From the NCBI RefSeq assembly GCF_900115745.1, contig NZ_FOXP01000002.1, positions 248,001-312,000 of the forward strand: a stretch of 64,000 bases of DNA, read 5' to 3'. This DNA comes from Sphingomonas rubra (GTDB lineage Bacteria > Pseudomonadota > Alphaproteobacteria > Sphingomonadales > Sphingomonadaceae). The notes under the pieces are model-generated. The model made no database searches. It worked only from the letters and a program-made list of their open reading frames with translations, and was not told where the DNA came from. Below, piece by piece: positions 36,727 through 45,170 of the stretch; within the stretch, counting starts at the first letter, position 1, and every line of letters starts with the position of its first letter. The translations under genes and the position numbers were made by a program.

Positions 36727-37473
36727 ATGCGTTGGAAGGTGATGGTCGCGGCGGCGTTGCTCGCGGTGTCGGGGTTCGCCGTGTCGGGCACGGCCGAGGC
36801 CAAGGTCGAGGTGGACAAGGCGTTCCGCTTCCCGGCGGGACAACCGGCGAAGATCGTCGTGTTCCGGCCCGACGTCGAGGTCGGCACGATGGGCATGGGC
36901 GGGGTGCAGGAGCCCAATGCCGAGTGGACGGCGACCGCGCGCACCAAATTGTCGCAGACGCTGGCGACGCACCAAAAGGCGAGCGGCAACGAAGTCGTCT
37001 TCCTGCCCGACGAGCTGGGCGAGAATGCGCAGCTCGTCGCCGATTACCAGTCGCTGTTCCGCGCGGTCGCGAGTGCGGTGGTCGAGCACAAGATGAACCC
37101 GCTCGCCAAGCTGCCGACCAAGAAGGACCGGTTCGACTGGACGCTGGGACCGGGCGCGACGCAGCTCTCCCGCGTGGCGGGCGGGGACTACGCGTTGTTC
37201 CTGTGGACCAAGGACGCCTACGGCTCGGCCGGGCGCAAGGTGATGCAGGCGGTGATGGCGGGGCTGTTCGGCGCGTTCGTGCCGGCGGGCGTCCATGCCA
37301 GCTACGCCGCGCTGGTCGACCTGAAGACGGGCAATCTCGTCTGGTTCAACGTCGATCCGGGATCGGGCGGCGACCCGCGCACCGACGAGGGCGCGACCAA
37401 GCGGATCGGGCAACTGCTCCAGAGCTTTCCCGCCAAGGAAGGGGCGCCCGCCGCCGCGGTCGCAGCGCGGTGA
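36727..37473 (+). CDS. Exported protein of unknown function
   Basis: 248 residues with a clear signal peptide (VMVAAALLAVSGFAVSGTAEA). No family recognised. The mature part is mixed alpha/beta, with a hydrophobic stretch RKVMQAVMAGLFGAFVPAGV near 175-195 and a nearby ALFLWTKDAYGSAG. The protein probably acts in the periplasm. Its stop overlaps the GTG start of the M48 peptidase gene (GTGA), so the two are made together and may work together. Confidence 0.8.
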   Translation: MRWKVMVAAALLAVSGFAVSGTAEAKVEVDKAFRFPAGQPAKIVVFRPDVEVGTMGMGGVQEPNAEWTATARTKLSQTLATHQKASGNEVVFLPDELGENAQLVADYQSLFRAVASAVVEHKMNPLAKLPTKKDRFDWTLGPGATQLSRVAGGDYALFLWTKDAYGSAGRKVMQAVMAGLFGAFVPAGVHASYAALVDLKTGNLVWFNVDPGSGGDPRTDEGATKRIGQLLQSFPAKEGAPAAAVAAR

Positions 37474-38654
37474 GACGGGCGCGCACGGCGCTGACGGCGG
37501 CGCTGGCGCTGCTCGGCGCGATGCCCGCTGCGGGGCAGGGGCTGAAGGAACCGGTCGCGGCGGGCTACCTGCCGCAGGACAAGGACGAGCGCGGGCTGTG
37601 GATGCAGGTCGACGAGGCCGAGCGGCAGTTGAAGACGTCCAACTTCCTGCTGCGCGACCCGGCGCTGAACGCGTACGTGCGTGGCGTGTTCTGTCGCACG
37701 GTGGGGGCAGAGGCATGCGCGGGCGTGCGCATCTACCTGCTGCGGACGGCGGACTTCAACGCGGCGATGATGCCCAACGGCACGATGATGGTCTATTCCG
37801 GCCTGCTGCTGCGCGTGCGCGACGAGGCGCAACTGGCGGCCGTGCTGGGCCATGAGTTCACGCATTACCAGTATCGCCACAGCTTGCGGAATTTCCGCGA
37901 TGCCAAGACCAAGGCGAACGCGGTGGCGTGGCTGTCGATGATCCCGGTCGCGGGCTATGCCGCCGCTGCCGCCGTCACCGCGGTGCAGATCGGGGTGCTG
38001 GGATCGGTCTACTCCTTCTCGCGTGACATGGAGCGGGAAGCGGACGCGGGATCGATCCCGTTGATGGCCAAGGCCGGTTACGATCCGGGCGAGGCGGCGC
38101 GGGTGTGGGAGCAGCTGCGCGCCGAGCAGGACGCGACCGCCGCGGCGCGCGGGACGAAAAGTCGCAAGGATCGAACGGGCGGATTGTTCGCGAGCCACCC
38201 GCCGACGGCCGAGCGCGTCGCCAATCTGCGCGCGCTCGCCGCGGCGCAGCCGGCAGGGGAACGCACCGACGGGCGTGGGGCGTATCGCGCGGCGTTGAAG
38301 CCGTGGTGGCCGCAGCTGGTCGACGATCAGGTCAAGCTCAACGATTTCGGCGCCACCGAATATCTGCTCGGCCACCTGGCCGAGGACGGGTGGATGGCGG
38401 AGCTGCTCTACGCGCGCGGCGAACTGTACCGGCAGCGCGGGCGGCCCGACGACCTCGCCCAGGCGGCGGGGTTCTACGGGCAGGCGGTGGCGTTGGCCGA
38501 TGCGCCGGTGGAGGCGTGGCGCGGGCTGGGTCTTTCTGCCCTGCGCGCGGGGCGCGAGGACGAGGGACGGGCGGCGCTCAAGACCTATCTGGCCAAGCGG
38601 CCGGAGGCGGGCGACCGGGCGATGATCGCGATGCTGGCGGGGGAAGCGGGATGA
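37470..38654 (+). CDS. M48-family metalloprotease, periplasmic (BepA-like)
   Basis: 394-residue zinc metalloprotease. A signal peptide (TALTAALALLGAMPAAG) precedes the catalytic domain with HEFTH at residues 128-132 and the third-ligand helix MEREADAGS near 187. The C-terminal third (about 290-394) has TPR-like helices (DGWMAELLYARGELYRQRG). Periplasmic M48 proteases with TPRs such as BepA and LoiP are outer-membrane quality-control enzymes (established), which suggests that role here. The GTG start is set by overlap with the preceding stop and gives a good signal peptide. Confidence 0.87.
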   Translation: MRRARTALTAALALLGAMPAAGQGLKEPVAAGYLPQDKDERGLWMQVDEAERQLKTSNFLLRDPALNAYVRGVFCRTVGAEACAGVRIYLLRTADFNAAMMPNGTMMVYSGLLLRVRDEAQLAAVLGHEFTHYQYRHSLRNFRDAKTKANAVAWLSMIPVAGYAAAAAVTAVQIGVLGSVYSFSRDMEREADAGSIPLMAKAGYDPGEAARVWEQLRAEQDATAAARGTKSRKDRTGGLFASHPPTAERVANLRALAAAQPAGERTDGRGAYRAALKPWWPQLVDDQVKLNDFGATEYLLGHLAEDGWMAELLYARGELYRQRGRPDDLAQAAGFYGQAVALADAPVEAWRGLGLSALRAGREDEGRAALKTYLAKRPEAGDRAMIAMLAGEAG

Positions 38655-39259
38655 AGAAGTCGATGACGGTCGTGGCGGCGCTCGCGCTCGCGGCGGCGCC
38701 GGGGTGGGCGTACAAGCTGGTCGAACATGCCAAGCCGGTGACGGTGGCGAAATCGGTGCTGACGGTGACGCCGGCGATCGACTGGAACCGCGCGCAGTCG
38801 CGTCCCGGCCGCAACGCGGAGGCGTGGACGCTGGACGGCCTGCCGCTCAACGAGGTCACCTTCTACGGCGGGATCGCGGGCGACCAGACGTTGTTCAAGG
38901 AGGTCGACAAGAAGAACAAGCCGTTGCCGCGCTTCGCCGCCAACATGCTGGCGACCGACGTGGCGCAGCTGTTCGAGCAGAGTTACCGGATCGCCGGAGG
39001 GTCGACGCTGTTCCAGATCGACGGGATCGAACCGGCACGCTTCGCCGACAATCCGGGTTTCCGCTTCCGCTACAGCTTCGCGCTGCAAGGCGACGAGGTG
39101 AAGCGGCAGGGCGAGGCCGCGGGGGCGATCGTCGGGGGCAGACTGTACCTGATCGCGTACGAGGCGCCGGTGATCCATTATTTCGACCGCAACCTGGCGG
39201 ATTACCGGGCACTGGTGGCGACGGCGACGATCCCGGGACCCTCGGTCAAGGTGAGTTGA
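38651..39259 (+). CDS. Exported protein of unknown function, M48 neighbour
   Basis: 202 residues, signal peptide MTVVAALALAAAPGWA, no transmembrane helix after it. The mature part is beta-rich (GFRFRYSFALQGDEVKRQGE; AIVGGRLYLIAYEAP) and recalls a small lipocalin- or DUF-type periplasmic domain, but I cannot name it. ATGA overlap with the M48 gene makes it the third member of a coupled operon. Confidence 0.8.
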   Translation: MKKSMTVVAALALAAAPGWAYKLVEHAKPVTVAKSVLTVTPAIDWNRAQSRPGRNAEAWTLDGLPLNEVTFYGGIAGDQTLFKEVDKKNKPLPRFAANMLATDVAQLFEQSYRIAGGSTLFQIDGIEPARFADNPGFRFRYSFALQGDEVKRQGEAAGAIVGGRLYLIAYEAPVIHYFDRNLADYRALVATATIPGPSVKVS

Positions 39260-39289
39260 GGACGGTGAATCCATTCCGGGCGGGGTGAC

Positions 39290-39366
39290 CGTTCGGTCAT
39301 CGTGATCCGGAGGCTTCGTGAGCGGCTGGATGCCGGATCGCGCCCGGCATGACGGAGGAGTGGGAG
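39290..39366. repeat. REP-like palindrome after the M48 operon
   Basis: GCTGGATGCCGGATCGCGCCCGGCATGACGG is a degraded form of the common palindrome. It lies between the convergent operon end and the small minus-strand genes. Confidence 0.55.
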
Positions 39367-39396
39367 GACCGATCGCTCCTCCCACTCCCACCGTCG

Positions 39397-39651
39397 TTAC
39401 TGCTGTGTCAGGCCCTGGTTCTTGACCTCGCCGCCGTCACCGCTGACGCCGGAATAGTCGCCGGTCTTGGTCATGGGATCAGGCTCCGGGCCGCCTTCGC
39501 CGCGCTCGACCGCGTCGGCGCGCGACTCGACCGCCTGTTCGATGTCGCTGCGCGCGTCGTCGTCGCGGGCGGCCGGCGGCGCGTTGGGGTCGGTGCCCGC
39601 GTGATCCTCCGGCCGGCCTTCGCCGCGCCCGTCTCTATTGGCGTCGGTCAT
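39397..39651 (-). CDS. Small hydrophilic protein of unknown function
   Basis: 84 residues, highly charged and without hydrophobic segments (GRPEDHAGTDPNAPPAARDD; EQAVESRADAVERGEGGPEP), so probably disordered. The ATG has GGAG about 10 nt upstream and lies 3 nt after the stop of another tiny gene, which supports translation. No family recognised. It has the general look of small stress-related disordered proteins, but that is only a resemblance. Confidence 0.6.
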   Translation of the reverse strand: MTDANRDGRGEGRPEDHAGTDPNAPPAARDDDARSDIEQAVESRADAVERGEGGPEPDPMTKTGDYSGVSGDGGEVKNQGLTQQ

Positions 39652-39654
39652 GGA

Positions 39655-39813
39655 TCAGATCTCCGCCGGTTGCGAGGTGCCGGGATCGCCGATCGTGCCG
39701 GGCGAGGGCTGGTCGATGTCCGGGCCGGGCGGTGCGATCTCGGGCGGGGGCGCGCCGGGATCGGCGGGCTGGCTGTCGGGGATGGGCAGTTCGGTGGGGG
39801 GCTGGGTCGCCAT
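39655..39813 (-). CDS. Small proline-rich protein, 52 residues
   Basis: 52 codons (MATQPPTELPIPDSQPADPG...), almost wholly Pro, Gly, Ala and acidic residues, with no hydrophobic core. TAAGGAG lies about 8 nt upstream of the ATG, the strongest ribosome site in this neighbourhood, and the stop is 3 nt before the start of the 84-residue gene. That arrangement argues for a two-gene unit of disordered proteins. There is no homology basis; a chance frame remains possible. Confidence 0.5.
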   Translation of the reverse strand: MATQPPTELPIPDSQPADPGAPPPEIAPPGPDIDQPSPGTIGDPGTSQPAEI

Positions 39814-39923
39814 GGTTCGCTCTCCTTACCGCCCCTCAACGCATCGCCGACGCGGCCGGTTGCCTTGCACGCTTGCCGAGTCGCGGTCGGCTGGTATAGA
39901 CGCGCGCCCATCGGCGGGTCCGT

Positions 39924-40008
39924 GCGGGCGTGGCGGAATTGGTAGACGCAGCAGGTTTAGGTCCTGCCATCGCAAGATGTGGGGGTTCGAGTCCCTTCGC
40001 CCGCACCA
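39924..40008 (+). tRNA. tRNA-Leu (anticodon TAG)
   Basis: 85 nt including an encoded CCA. The acceptor stem GCGGGCG pairs with CGCCCGC, the D-arm contains GGAATTGGTAGACGC, the anticodon stem GCAGG/CCTGC encloses the loop TTTAGGT with TAG at 34-36, a long variable arm (CATCGCAAGATGTG) marks class II, and the T-arm is GGGGTTCGAGTCCC. Trigger factor starts 62 nt downstream. Confidence 0.97.
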
Positions 40009-40069
40009 ATCCCGCCGTTGGCGCACGCGGCGGGTCGCCAGCGAATTTTCTCCAGATCGAAGGCCGGAA

Positions 40070-41764
40070 ATGCAGACTGTCGAGACGCTGAACGAGGGGC
40101 TGAAGCGCGCCTATACGCTGACCATCACGGCCGGCGACATCACCGCCAAGGTCGACGCCGAGGTCCGCCGCGTCGCGCCGACGGTGCGGATGCCCGGCTT
40201 CCGTCCCGGCAAGGTGCCGGCCAATCTGGTGCGCAAGATGCACGGCGAGGCGCTGGCCGCCGACGCGCTGAACACCGCGATCCGCGACGGCGTGCAGCAG
40301 CTGATCGCCGACCAGGGCCTGCGCCCGGCAATGCAGCCCACGGTGGAGCTGGGCGAGGATTATGCCAACGGCAAGGACGCCGAGGTGAAGGTCGAGCTGG
40401 AAGTGCTGCCCGACGTGCCGGCCCCCGCGATCGACGCGCTGAAGCTGGAGCGGCTGACGGTGCCGGTCGCGGATGCCGCGATCGACGAGCAGCTGGAGAA
40501 GTTCGCGGCCGGCAACAAGAGCTGGGACGACGCGGGCGACAAGGCGGCCGAGCAGGGCGACCTCGTCACCGTCGACTTCGTCGGCAAGACGGCGGACGGC
40601 GTCGCTTTCGAGGGCGGCACCGGCACCGACATGGCCGTCGAGATCGGGTCGGGCAAGCTGATCCCGGGCTTCGAGGATCAGGTGGTCGGCGTGAAGGCGG
40701 GCGACGAGAAGCAGATCTCGGTCACCTTCCCGGCGGAATATCCGGCCAAGGAGCTGGCGGGGCAGCCGGCGACGTTCGACCTGGTCGTCAAGTCGGTCAA
40801 GACCGCCGGCGAGAGCCGCATCGACGACGACATGGCGAAGAATCTGGGGCTGGAAAGCCTGGAGCAGCTGCGCGGCCTCATCAAGGGGCAGATCGAGCAG
40901 GAGCATAATGGCCTCACGCGCACGCACATGAAGCGCAAGCTGCTCGACCAGCTGGCCGAGGGTCACGACTTCCCGGTGCCGCCGTCGATGGTCGAGGCCG
41001 AGTTCAGCCAGATCTGGTCGCAGCTGGAGCATGAGGCGACCCACGAGGCCGATCCGGAGGCGGCGCGCGCCGAGATGGAGTCGGAGCGCGACGATTACCG
41101 CAAGATCGCCGAGCGTCGCGTTCGGCTGGGGCTGCTGCTGTCGGAGATCGGCCAGGCGAACGGCGTCGAGATCAGCAATCAGGAGATGCAGCGCCTCATC
41201 ATGCAGGCCGCGCAGCAGTACGGCCCCGAGGATCGCCAGCGCTTCATCCAGTACGTGCAGCAGGAGCCAATGGCGGCCGCGCAGCTTCGCGCGCCGCTGT
41301 ACGAGGACAAGGTCGTCGACTTCCTGTTCGAGCGCGCCGAGGTGACCGACCGCGAGACGACGCGCGAGGAGCTGGAAGCGGCGATCGAGAGCGAGGACGG
41401 GTTCTCGACCGGCACGCACGTGCACAACCACGATCATGACCATGACCATGACCATGCCGGTCACGATCATGGCCACGACCATGGCGATCACGACCACGCG
41501 CACGAAGGTGCCGAGGCGGTGAGCGAGAAGCCCAAGGCGAAGAAGAAGCCCGCTGCCAAGGGTGACAACGCCGGTGTCGAGGGCGAGGAGGCTCCGGCGG
41601 CGCCGAAGAAGGCGAAGGCGAAGAAGGGCGCGCCGATCGAGGCGGAGACGCAGGTGGTCGAGGCCTCGCCCGAGGCCGCGGAGAGCGCCGAGGGTGCGCA
41701 GGCCGCCGATGCGGCGCCCGCCAAGAAGCCGCGCGCCAAGAAGGCGAAGACGGACGAGGCGTAA
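40070..41764 (+). CDS. tig: Trigger factor with His-rich and Lys-rich C-terminal tail
   Basis: 564-residue ribosome-associated chaperone and peptidyl-prolyl isomerase. The ribosome-docking signature GFRPGKVP is near residue 42, the FKBP-type domain (EQGDLVTVDFVGKTADGVAF...LVVKSVK) spans about 160-245, and the helical chaperone arms reach about 440. From about 448 comes a run with 14 histidines in 29 residues alternating with Asp, then about 80 residues of Lys/Ala-rich sequence ending KKPRAKKAKTDEA. Typical Tig is about 430 residues, so the tail is extra. The ATG at 40070 is the family start; the long upstream frame crosses the tRNA. Confidence 0.95.
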   Translation: MQTVETLNEGLKRAYTLTITAGDITAKVDAEVRRVAPTVRMPGFRPGKVPANLVRKMHGEALAADALNTAIRDGVQQLIADQGLRPAMQPTVELGEDYANGKDAEVKVELEVLPDVPAPAIDALKLERLTVPVADAAIDEQLEKFAAGNKSWDDAGDKAAEQGDLVTVDFVGKTADGVAFEGGTGTDMAVEIGSGKLIPGFEDQVVGVKAGDEKQISVTFPAEYPAKELAGQPATFDLVVKSVKTAGESRIDDDMAKNLGLESLEQLRGLIKGQIEQEHNGLTRTHMKRKLLDQLAEGHDFPVPPSMVEAEFSQIWSQLEHEATHEADPEAARAEMESERDDYRKIAERRVRLGLLLSEIGQANGVEISNQEMQRLIMQAAQQYGPEDRQRFIQYVQQEPMAAAQLRAPLYEDKVVDFLFERAEVTDRETTREELEAAIESEDGFSTGTHVHNHDHDHDHDHAGHDHGHDHGDHDHAHEGAEAVSEKPKAKKKPAAKGDNAGVEGEEAPAAPKKAKAKKGAPIEAETQVVEASPEAAESAEGAQAADAAPAKKPRAKKAKTDEA

Positions 41765-41772
41765 CAGCGGTC

Positions 41773-41883
41773 TCCGTCATGCCGGGCCCTTCGGCGAAGC
41801 TCAGGAGAGCCTGGTCCCGGCATCCAGAGCCAAGCAGTTCGACGCTCGTGGCCCTGGATGCCGGGACGAGCCCGGCATGACGT
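41773..41883. repeat. Hybrid palindromic repeat with a 26-bp nested block
   Basis: The usual CATGCCGGGCTCGTCCCGGCATCC unit is interrupted at 41787-41812 by a 26-bp block that reads CTTCGGCGAAGCTCAGGAG in its middle. A normal partner unit (GGATGCCGGGACGAGCCCGGCATGACG) follows at about 41856-41882. The same 26 bp occur in inverted orientation at 55692-55717. Confidence 0.8.
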
Positions 41884-41895
41884 AGAGGGGGGACG

Positions 41896-42834
41896 ATGAC
41901 CGAGCCGACGATCGCCGTCCTGCTGCCCTGCTACAATGAGGAGGCCGCCATCGCGCAGACGGTGGCGGCGTTCCGCGCGGCGCTGCCGGGGGCGGCCGTC
42001 TACGTCTACGACAACAACAGCCGCGACCGGACGGTCGAGGTCGCGCGCGCGGCGGGCGCGATCGTCCGGACCGAGCGTATCCAGGGCAAGGGCGCGGTGG
42101 TGCGGCGGATGTTCGCCGACGTGGATGCCGACATCTACGTCATGGCGGACGGCGACGCGACCTACGACGCCGGTGCCGCACCGGCGCTGGTGGCGCGGTT
42201 GCGCGACGAGCAGTGCGACATGGTGGTCGGCAGCCGGGTCCACGCCGAGAGTGAGGCGTATCGGCGCGGCCACGTGCTGGGCAACCGGATGATGACCGGC
42301 ATTCTGGCGCGATTGTTCGGGCGGAGTTTCACCGACATCTTCTCGGGTTACCGGGTGTTCTCAAGGCGGTTCGTGAAAAGCTTCCCCGTGCTGTCGGTCG
42401 GGTTCGAGATCGAGACGGAGATCAGCGTCCACGCGCTGGAGCTGAAGATGCCGACCGCGGAGATGGAGACGGCGTATGGCGCACGGCTGGAAGGCTCGCA
42501 CTCCAAGCTGTCGACCTACGGCGACGGGTTCCGCATCCTGCGCACGATCGCGACCTTGTACCGGATCGAGCGGCCCTTGTGGTTCTTCGGCGGGATCGGC
42601 GGGGCGATGGCGGCACTGGCGGTGTTGCTGGCGGTGCCGCTGGCGGTGACCTACGTGGCAACCGGATTGGTGCCGCGCTTTCCCACTGCGATCCTGGTCA
42701 CCGGGCTGATGATCCTGGCGGCGCTCAACCTGTTCGCGGGGTTGATCCTCGATACGGTGGTGCGCGGGCGACGCGAGGTGAAGCGGCTCGCCTATCTGTC
42801 GCTGCCGGCGCCCCGTTCGCGGGGCTTGAACTAG
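41896..42834 (+). CDS. Family 2 glycosyltransferase, membrane-anchored
   Basis: 312 residues: a GT-A domain (VLLPCYNEEAAIAQTV; DxD-like MADGDATYD; GSRVHAESEAYRRG; FSGYRVFSRRFVKSF) followed by two C-terminal helices (about 230-255 and 265-290), the layout of polyprenyl-phosphate glycosyltransferases of the DPM1/GtrB kind. It probably makes a polyprenyl-linked sugar at the inner membrane; the sugar is unknown. It stands between tig and clpP, which are usually adjacent. Confidence 0.87.
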   Translation: MTEPTIAVLLPCYNEEAAIAQTVAAFRAALPGAAVYVYDNNSRDRTVEVARAAGAIVRTERIQGKGAVVRRMFADVDADIYVMADGDATYDAGAAPALVARLRDEQCDMVVGSRVHAESEAYRRGHVLGNRMMTGILARLFGRSFTDIFSGYRVFSRRFVKSFPVLSVGFEIETEISVHALELKMPTAEMETAYGARLEGSHSKLSTYGDGFRILRTIATLYRIERPLWFFGGIGGAMAALAVLLAVPLAVTYVATGLVPRFPTAILVTGLMILAALNLFAGLILDTVVRGRREVKRLAYLSLPAPRSRGLN

Positions 42835-42885
42835 GCAGGCACCCGCGCGACATAGGGGCCTCTTCCAGACATCAGCGAGTTCCCC

Positions 42886-43575
42886 ATGCACAATCCGTTC
42901 GAGACCGGCGACTTCGCAGGCAAGCTGGCGTCCGCCGGCATGGGCTTGCAGCAGACGCAGGCCGGGCTCGTTCCCATCGTCATCGAGCAGTCGAACCGCG
43001 GCGAGCGCAGCTTCGACATCTTCTCGCGCCTGCTGCGCGAGCGGATCGTGTTCGTGACGGGCGGGGTCGAGGACGGCATGGCGAGCCTCATCACCGCGCA
43101 GCTGCTGTTCCTCGAGTCGGAGAATCCGAAGAAGGACATCTTCATGTACATCAACTCGCCGGGCGGTGTCGTCACGGCGGGCATGGCGATCCACGATACC
43201 ATGCAGTATATCCGCCCGCGCGTCGGCACGGTGTGCATCGGCCAGGCGGCGTCGATGGGCAGCTTCCTCCTCGCGAGCGGCGAGAAGGACATGCGCGTGG
43301 CGCTGACCAACGCGCGGATCATGATCCACCAGCCGTCGGGCGGCGCGCAGGGCATGGCGTCAGACATCGAGATCCAGGCCAAGGAAATCCTCCGCATCCG
43401 CGCGCGGATGAACGAGTTGTACGCGCAATATACCGGCCAGCCGCTGGAGGAGATCGAGCGGCGCATGGACCGCGACACTTTCCTGTCGTCGCAGGAGGCC
43501 AAGGATTTCGGCCTGATCGATCAGGTATTCGACAAGCGTCCGGTGCCGACCGACGATCTGGCGGCAGCGGCCTGA
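42886..43575 (+). CDS. clpP: ATP-dependent Clp protease proteolytic subunit
   Basis: 229-residue serine protease that forms the ClpP tetradecamer with ClpX. Catalytic Ser123 in [11 protein letters not shown] and His148 in [10 protein letters not shown] are present, and the Asp of the triad follows in [19 protein letters not shown]. The first 25 residues look like the usual cleaved or flexible N-terminus. clpX follows 123 nt later. Confidence 0.97.
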   Translation: MHNPFETGDFAGKLASAGMGLQQTQAGLVPIVIEQSNRGERSFDIFSRLLRERIVFVTGGVEDGMASLITAQLLFLESENPKKDIFMYINSPGGVVTAGMAIHDTMQYIRPRVGTVCIGQAASMGSFLLASGEKDMRVALTNARIMIHQPSGGAQGMASDIEIQAKEILRIRARMNELYAQYTGQPLEEIERRMDRDTFLSSQEAKDFGLIDQVFDKRPVPTDDLAAAA

Positions 43576-43698
43576 GGCGGCGACCCGGTGTCGGTTGACG
43601 CCGGTTAGTCCTGTTCGGGCATTGTGGTTTGCGTATCGGTCGGGTTACCATGCCCGGCCCACCAAGGGCAGGGGCGCTTCGCCCCAGGGAAGGTTTGA

Positions 43699-44964
43699 AT
43701 GACGAAGCTGAGCGGTGGCGACTCGAAGAGCACCCTCTACTGCTCGTTCTGCGGCAAGTCGCAGCACGAGGTGCGCAAGCTGATCGCGGGTCCCACCGTC
43801 TTCATCTGCGACGAGTGCGTCGAGCTGTGCAACGACATCATCCGCGAGGAGACCAAGTCGGCGCTCGTCTCCAAGAAGGACGGCGGCGTGCCGACCCCGC
43901 AGGAGATCTGCAACGTCCTAGACGATTACGTGATCGGCCAGAAGCGCGCCAAGCGCGTGCTGTCGGTGGCGGTGCACAATCATTACAAGCGGCTCAACCA
44001 CGGTGCCAAGGGTGCCGATGTCGAGCTCAGCAAGTCGAACATCCTGCTGGTCGGGCCGACGGGTTGCGGCAAGACGCTGCTGGCGCAGACGCTGGCGCGC
44101 ATCCTCGACGTGCCGTTCACGATGGCCGACGCGACGACGCTGACCGAGGCGGGTTACGTCGGCGAGGATGTCGAGAACATCATCCTGAAGCTGCTCCAGG
44201 CGTCCGACTATAACGTCGAGCGGGCGCAGCGCGGGATCGTCTATATCGACGAGATCGATAAGATCAGCCGCAAGGCGGAGAATCCGTCGATCACCCGCGA
44301 CGTATCCGGCGAGGGCGTGCAGCAGGCGCTGCTCAAGCTGATGGAGGGGACCACCGCCTCCGTGCCGCCGCAGGGCGGGCGCAAGCATCCGCAGCAGGAG
44401 TTCCTGCAGGTGGACACGACCAACATCCTGTTCATCTGCGGCGGTGCGTTCTCGGGTCTCGAGAAGATCATCGGCGACCGATTGCAGGGCAAGTCGATCG
44501 GCTTCGGTGCGTTCGTGGCGGCACCGGAGGAGAAGCGGACGGGCGAGGTGCTGCGCCAGACCGAGCCCGAGGATCTGCTGAAGTTCGGGCTGATCCCCGA
44601 GTTCGTCGGTCGTCTGCCGGTGATCGCGACGCTGGAGGATCTGGACGTGACCGCGCTGGTCAAGATCCTGAAGGAGCCCAAGAACGCGCTGGTGAAACAG
44701 TATCAGAAGTTGTTCGAGATGGAGGACGTGGAGCTCGGCTTCACCGACGACGCGCTGGTGTCGGTCGCGAAGAAGGGGATCGAGCGCAAGACCGGCGCTC
44801 GCGGGCTCCGATCGATCCTGGAGGGCATCCTGCTCGACACGATGTTCGACCTGCCGTCGATGGAGGGCGTGGACGAGGTGATGATCGACAAGGATGTCGT
44901 TGCGGGCACCAAGGAGCCGATCCGGGTGTACGCCGAGAAGCAGAAGGACGGCGCGGCGGCGTGA
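43699..44964 (+). CDS. clpX: ATP-dependent Clp protease ATP-binding subunit ClpX
   Basis: 421-residue AAA+ unfoldase. The N-terminal C4 zinc domain ([10 protein letters not shown]...CDECVELC) recognises substrates and adaptors; Walker A is GPTGCGKT, Walker B YIDEIDKI, sensor segment FICGGAFSG, and the pore-loop region [11 protein letters not shown] is intact. Length and motifs are canonical. AGGAAGG...TTTGA precedes the ATG. Probably independently promoted from the 123-nt gap after clpP. Confidence 0.98.
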   Translation: MTKLSGGDSKSTLYCSFCGKSQHEVRKLIAGPTVFICDECVELCNDIIREETKSALVSKKDGGVPTPQEICNVLDDYVIGQKRAKRVLSVAVHNHYKRLNHGAKGADVELSKSNILLVGPTGCGKTLLAQTLARILDVPFTMADATTLTEAGYVGEDVENIILKLLQASDYNVERAQRGIVYIDEIDKISRKAENPSITRDVSGEGVQQALLKLMEGTTASVPPQGGRKHPQQEFLQVDTTNILFICGGAFSGLEKIIGDRLQGKSIGFGAFVAAPEEKRTGEVLRQTEPEDLLKFGLIPEFVGRLPVIATLEDLDVTALVKILKEPKNALVKQYQKLFEMEDVELGFTDDALVSVAKKGIERKTGARGLRSILEGILLDTMFDLPSMEGVDEVMIDKDVVAGTKEPIRVYAEKQKDGAAA

Positions 44965-44965
44965 T

Positions 44966-45057
44966 CCGCCGTCGTGCCGGGCTCGTCCCGGCATCTAGTG
45001 CCAAGCAGCGTCATGGCTCGTGACCCTGGATGCCGGGACGAGCCCGGCATGACGATG
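44966..45057. repeat. REP-like doublet after clpX
   Basis: GTGCCGGGCTCGTCCCGGCATC and GGATGCCGGGACGAGCCCGGCATGACG form an inverted pair with a 40-bp loop. It lies directly after clpX and may end or stabilise its transcript. Confidence 0.75.
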
Positions 45058-45170
45058 ATGAGATAAGAGGAGCGTCGGGTGACCGGCGCTCCTTTTGCTT
45101 GATGCGCATCATGTGGACGTAACCCTGTCCCGCTTCTACGATCGCCCGCAACGACACGGGGGGATCAGGG

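Noticed and set aside
39638..40069. N-terminal extension of trigger factor to an ATG at 39638
   Set aside because: It would translate through the tRNA-Leu gene; the family start MQTVETLNEG is at 40070.
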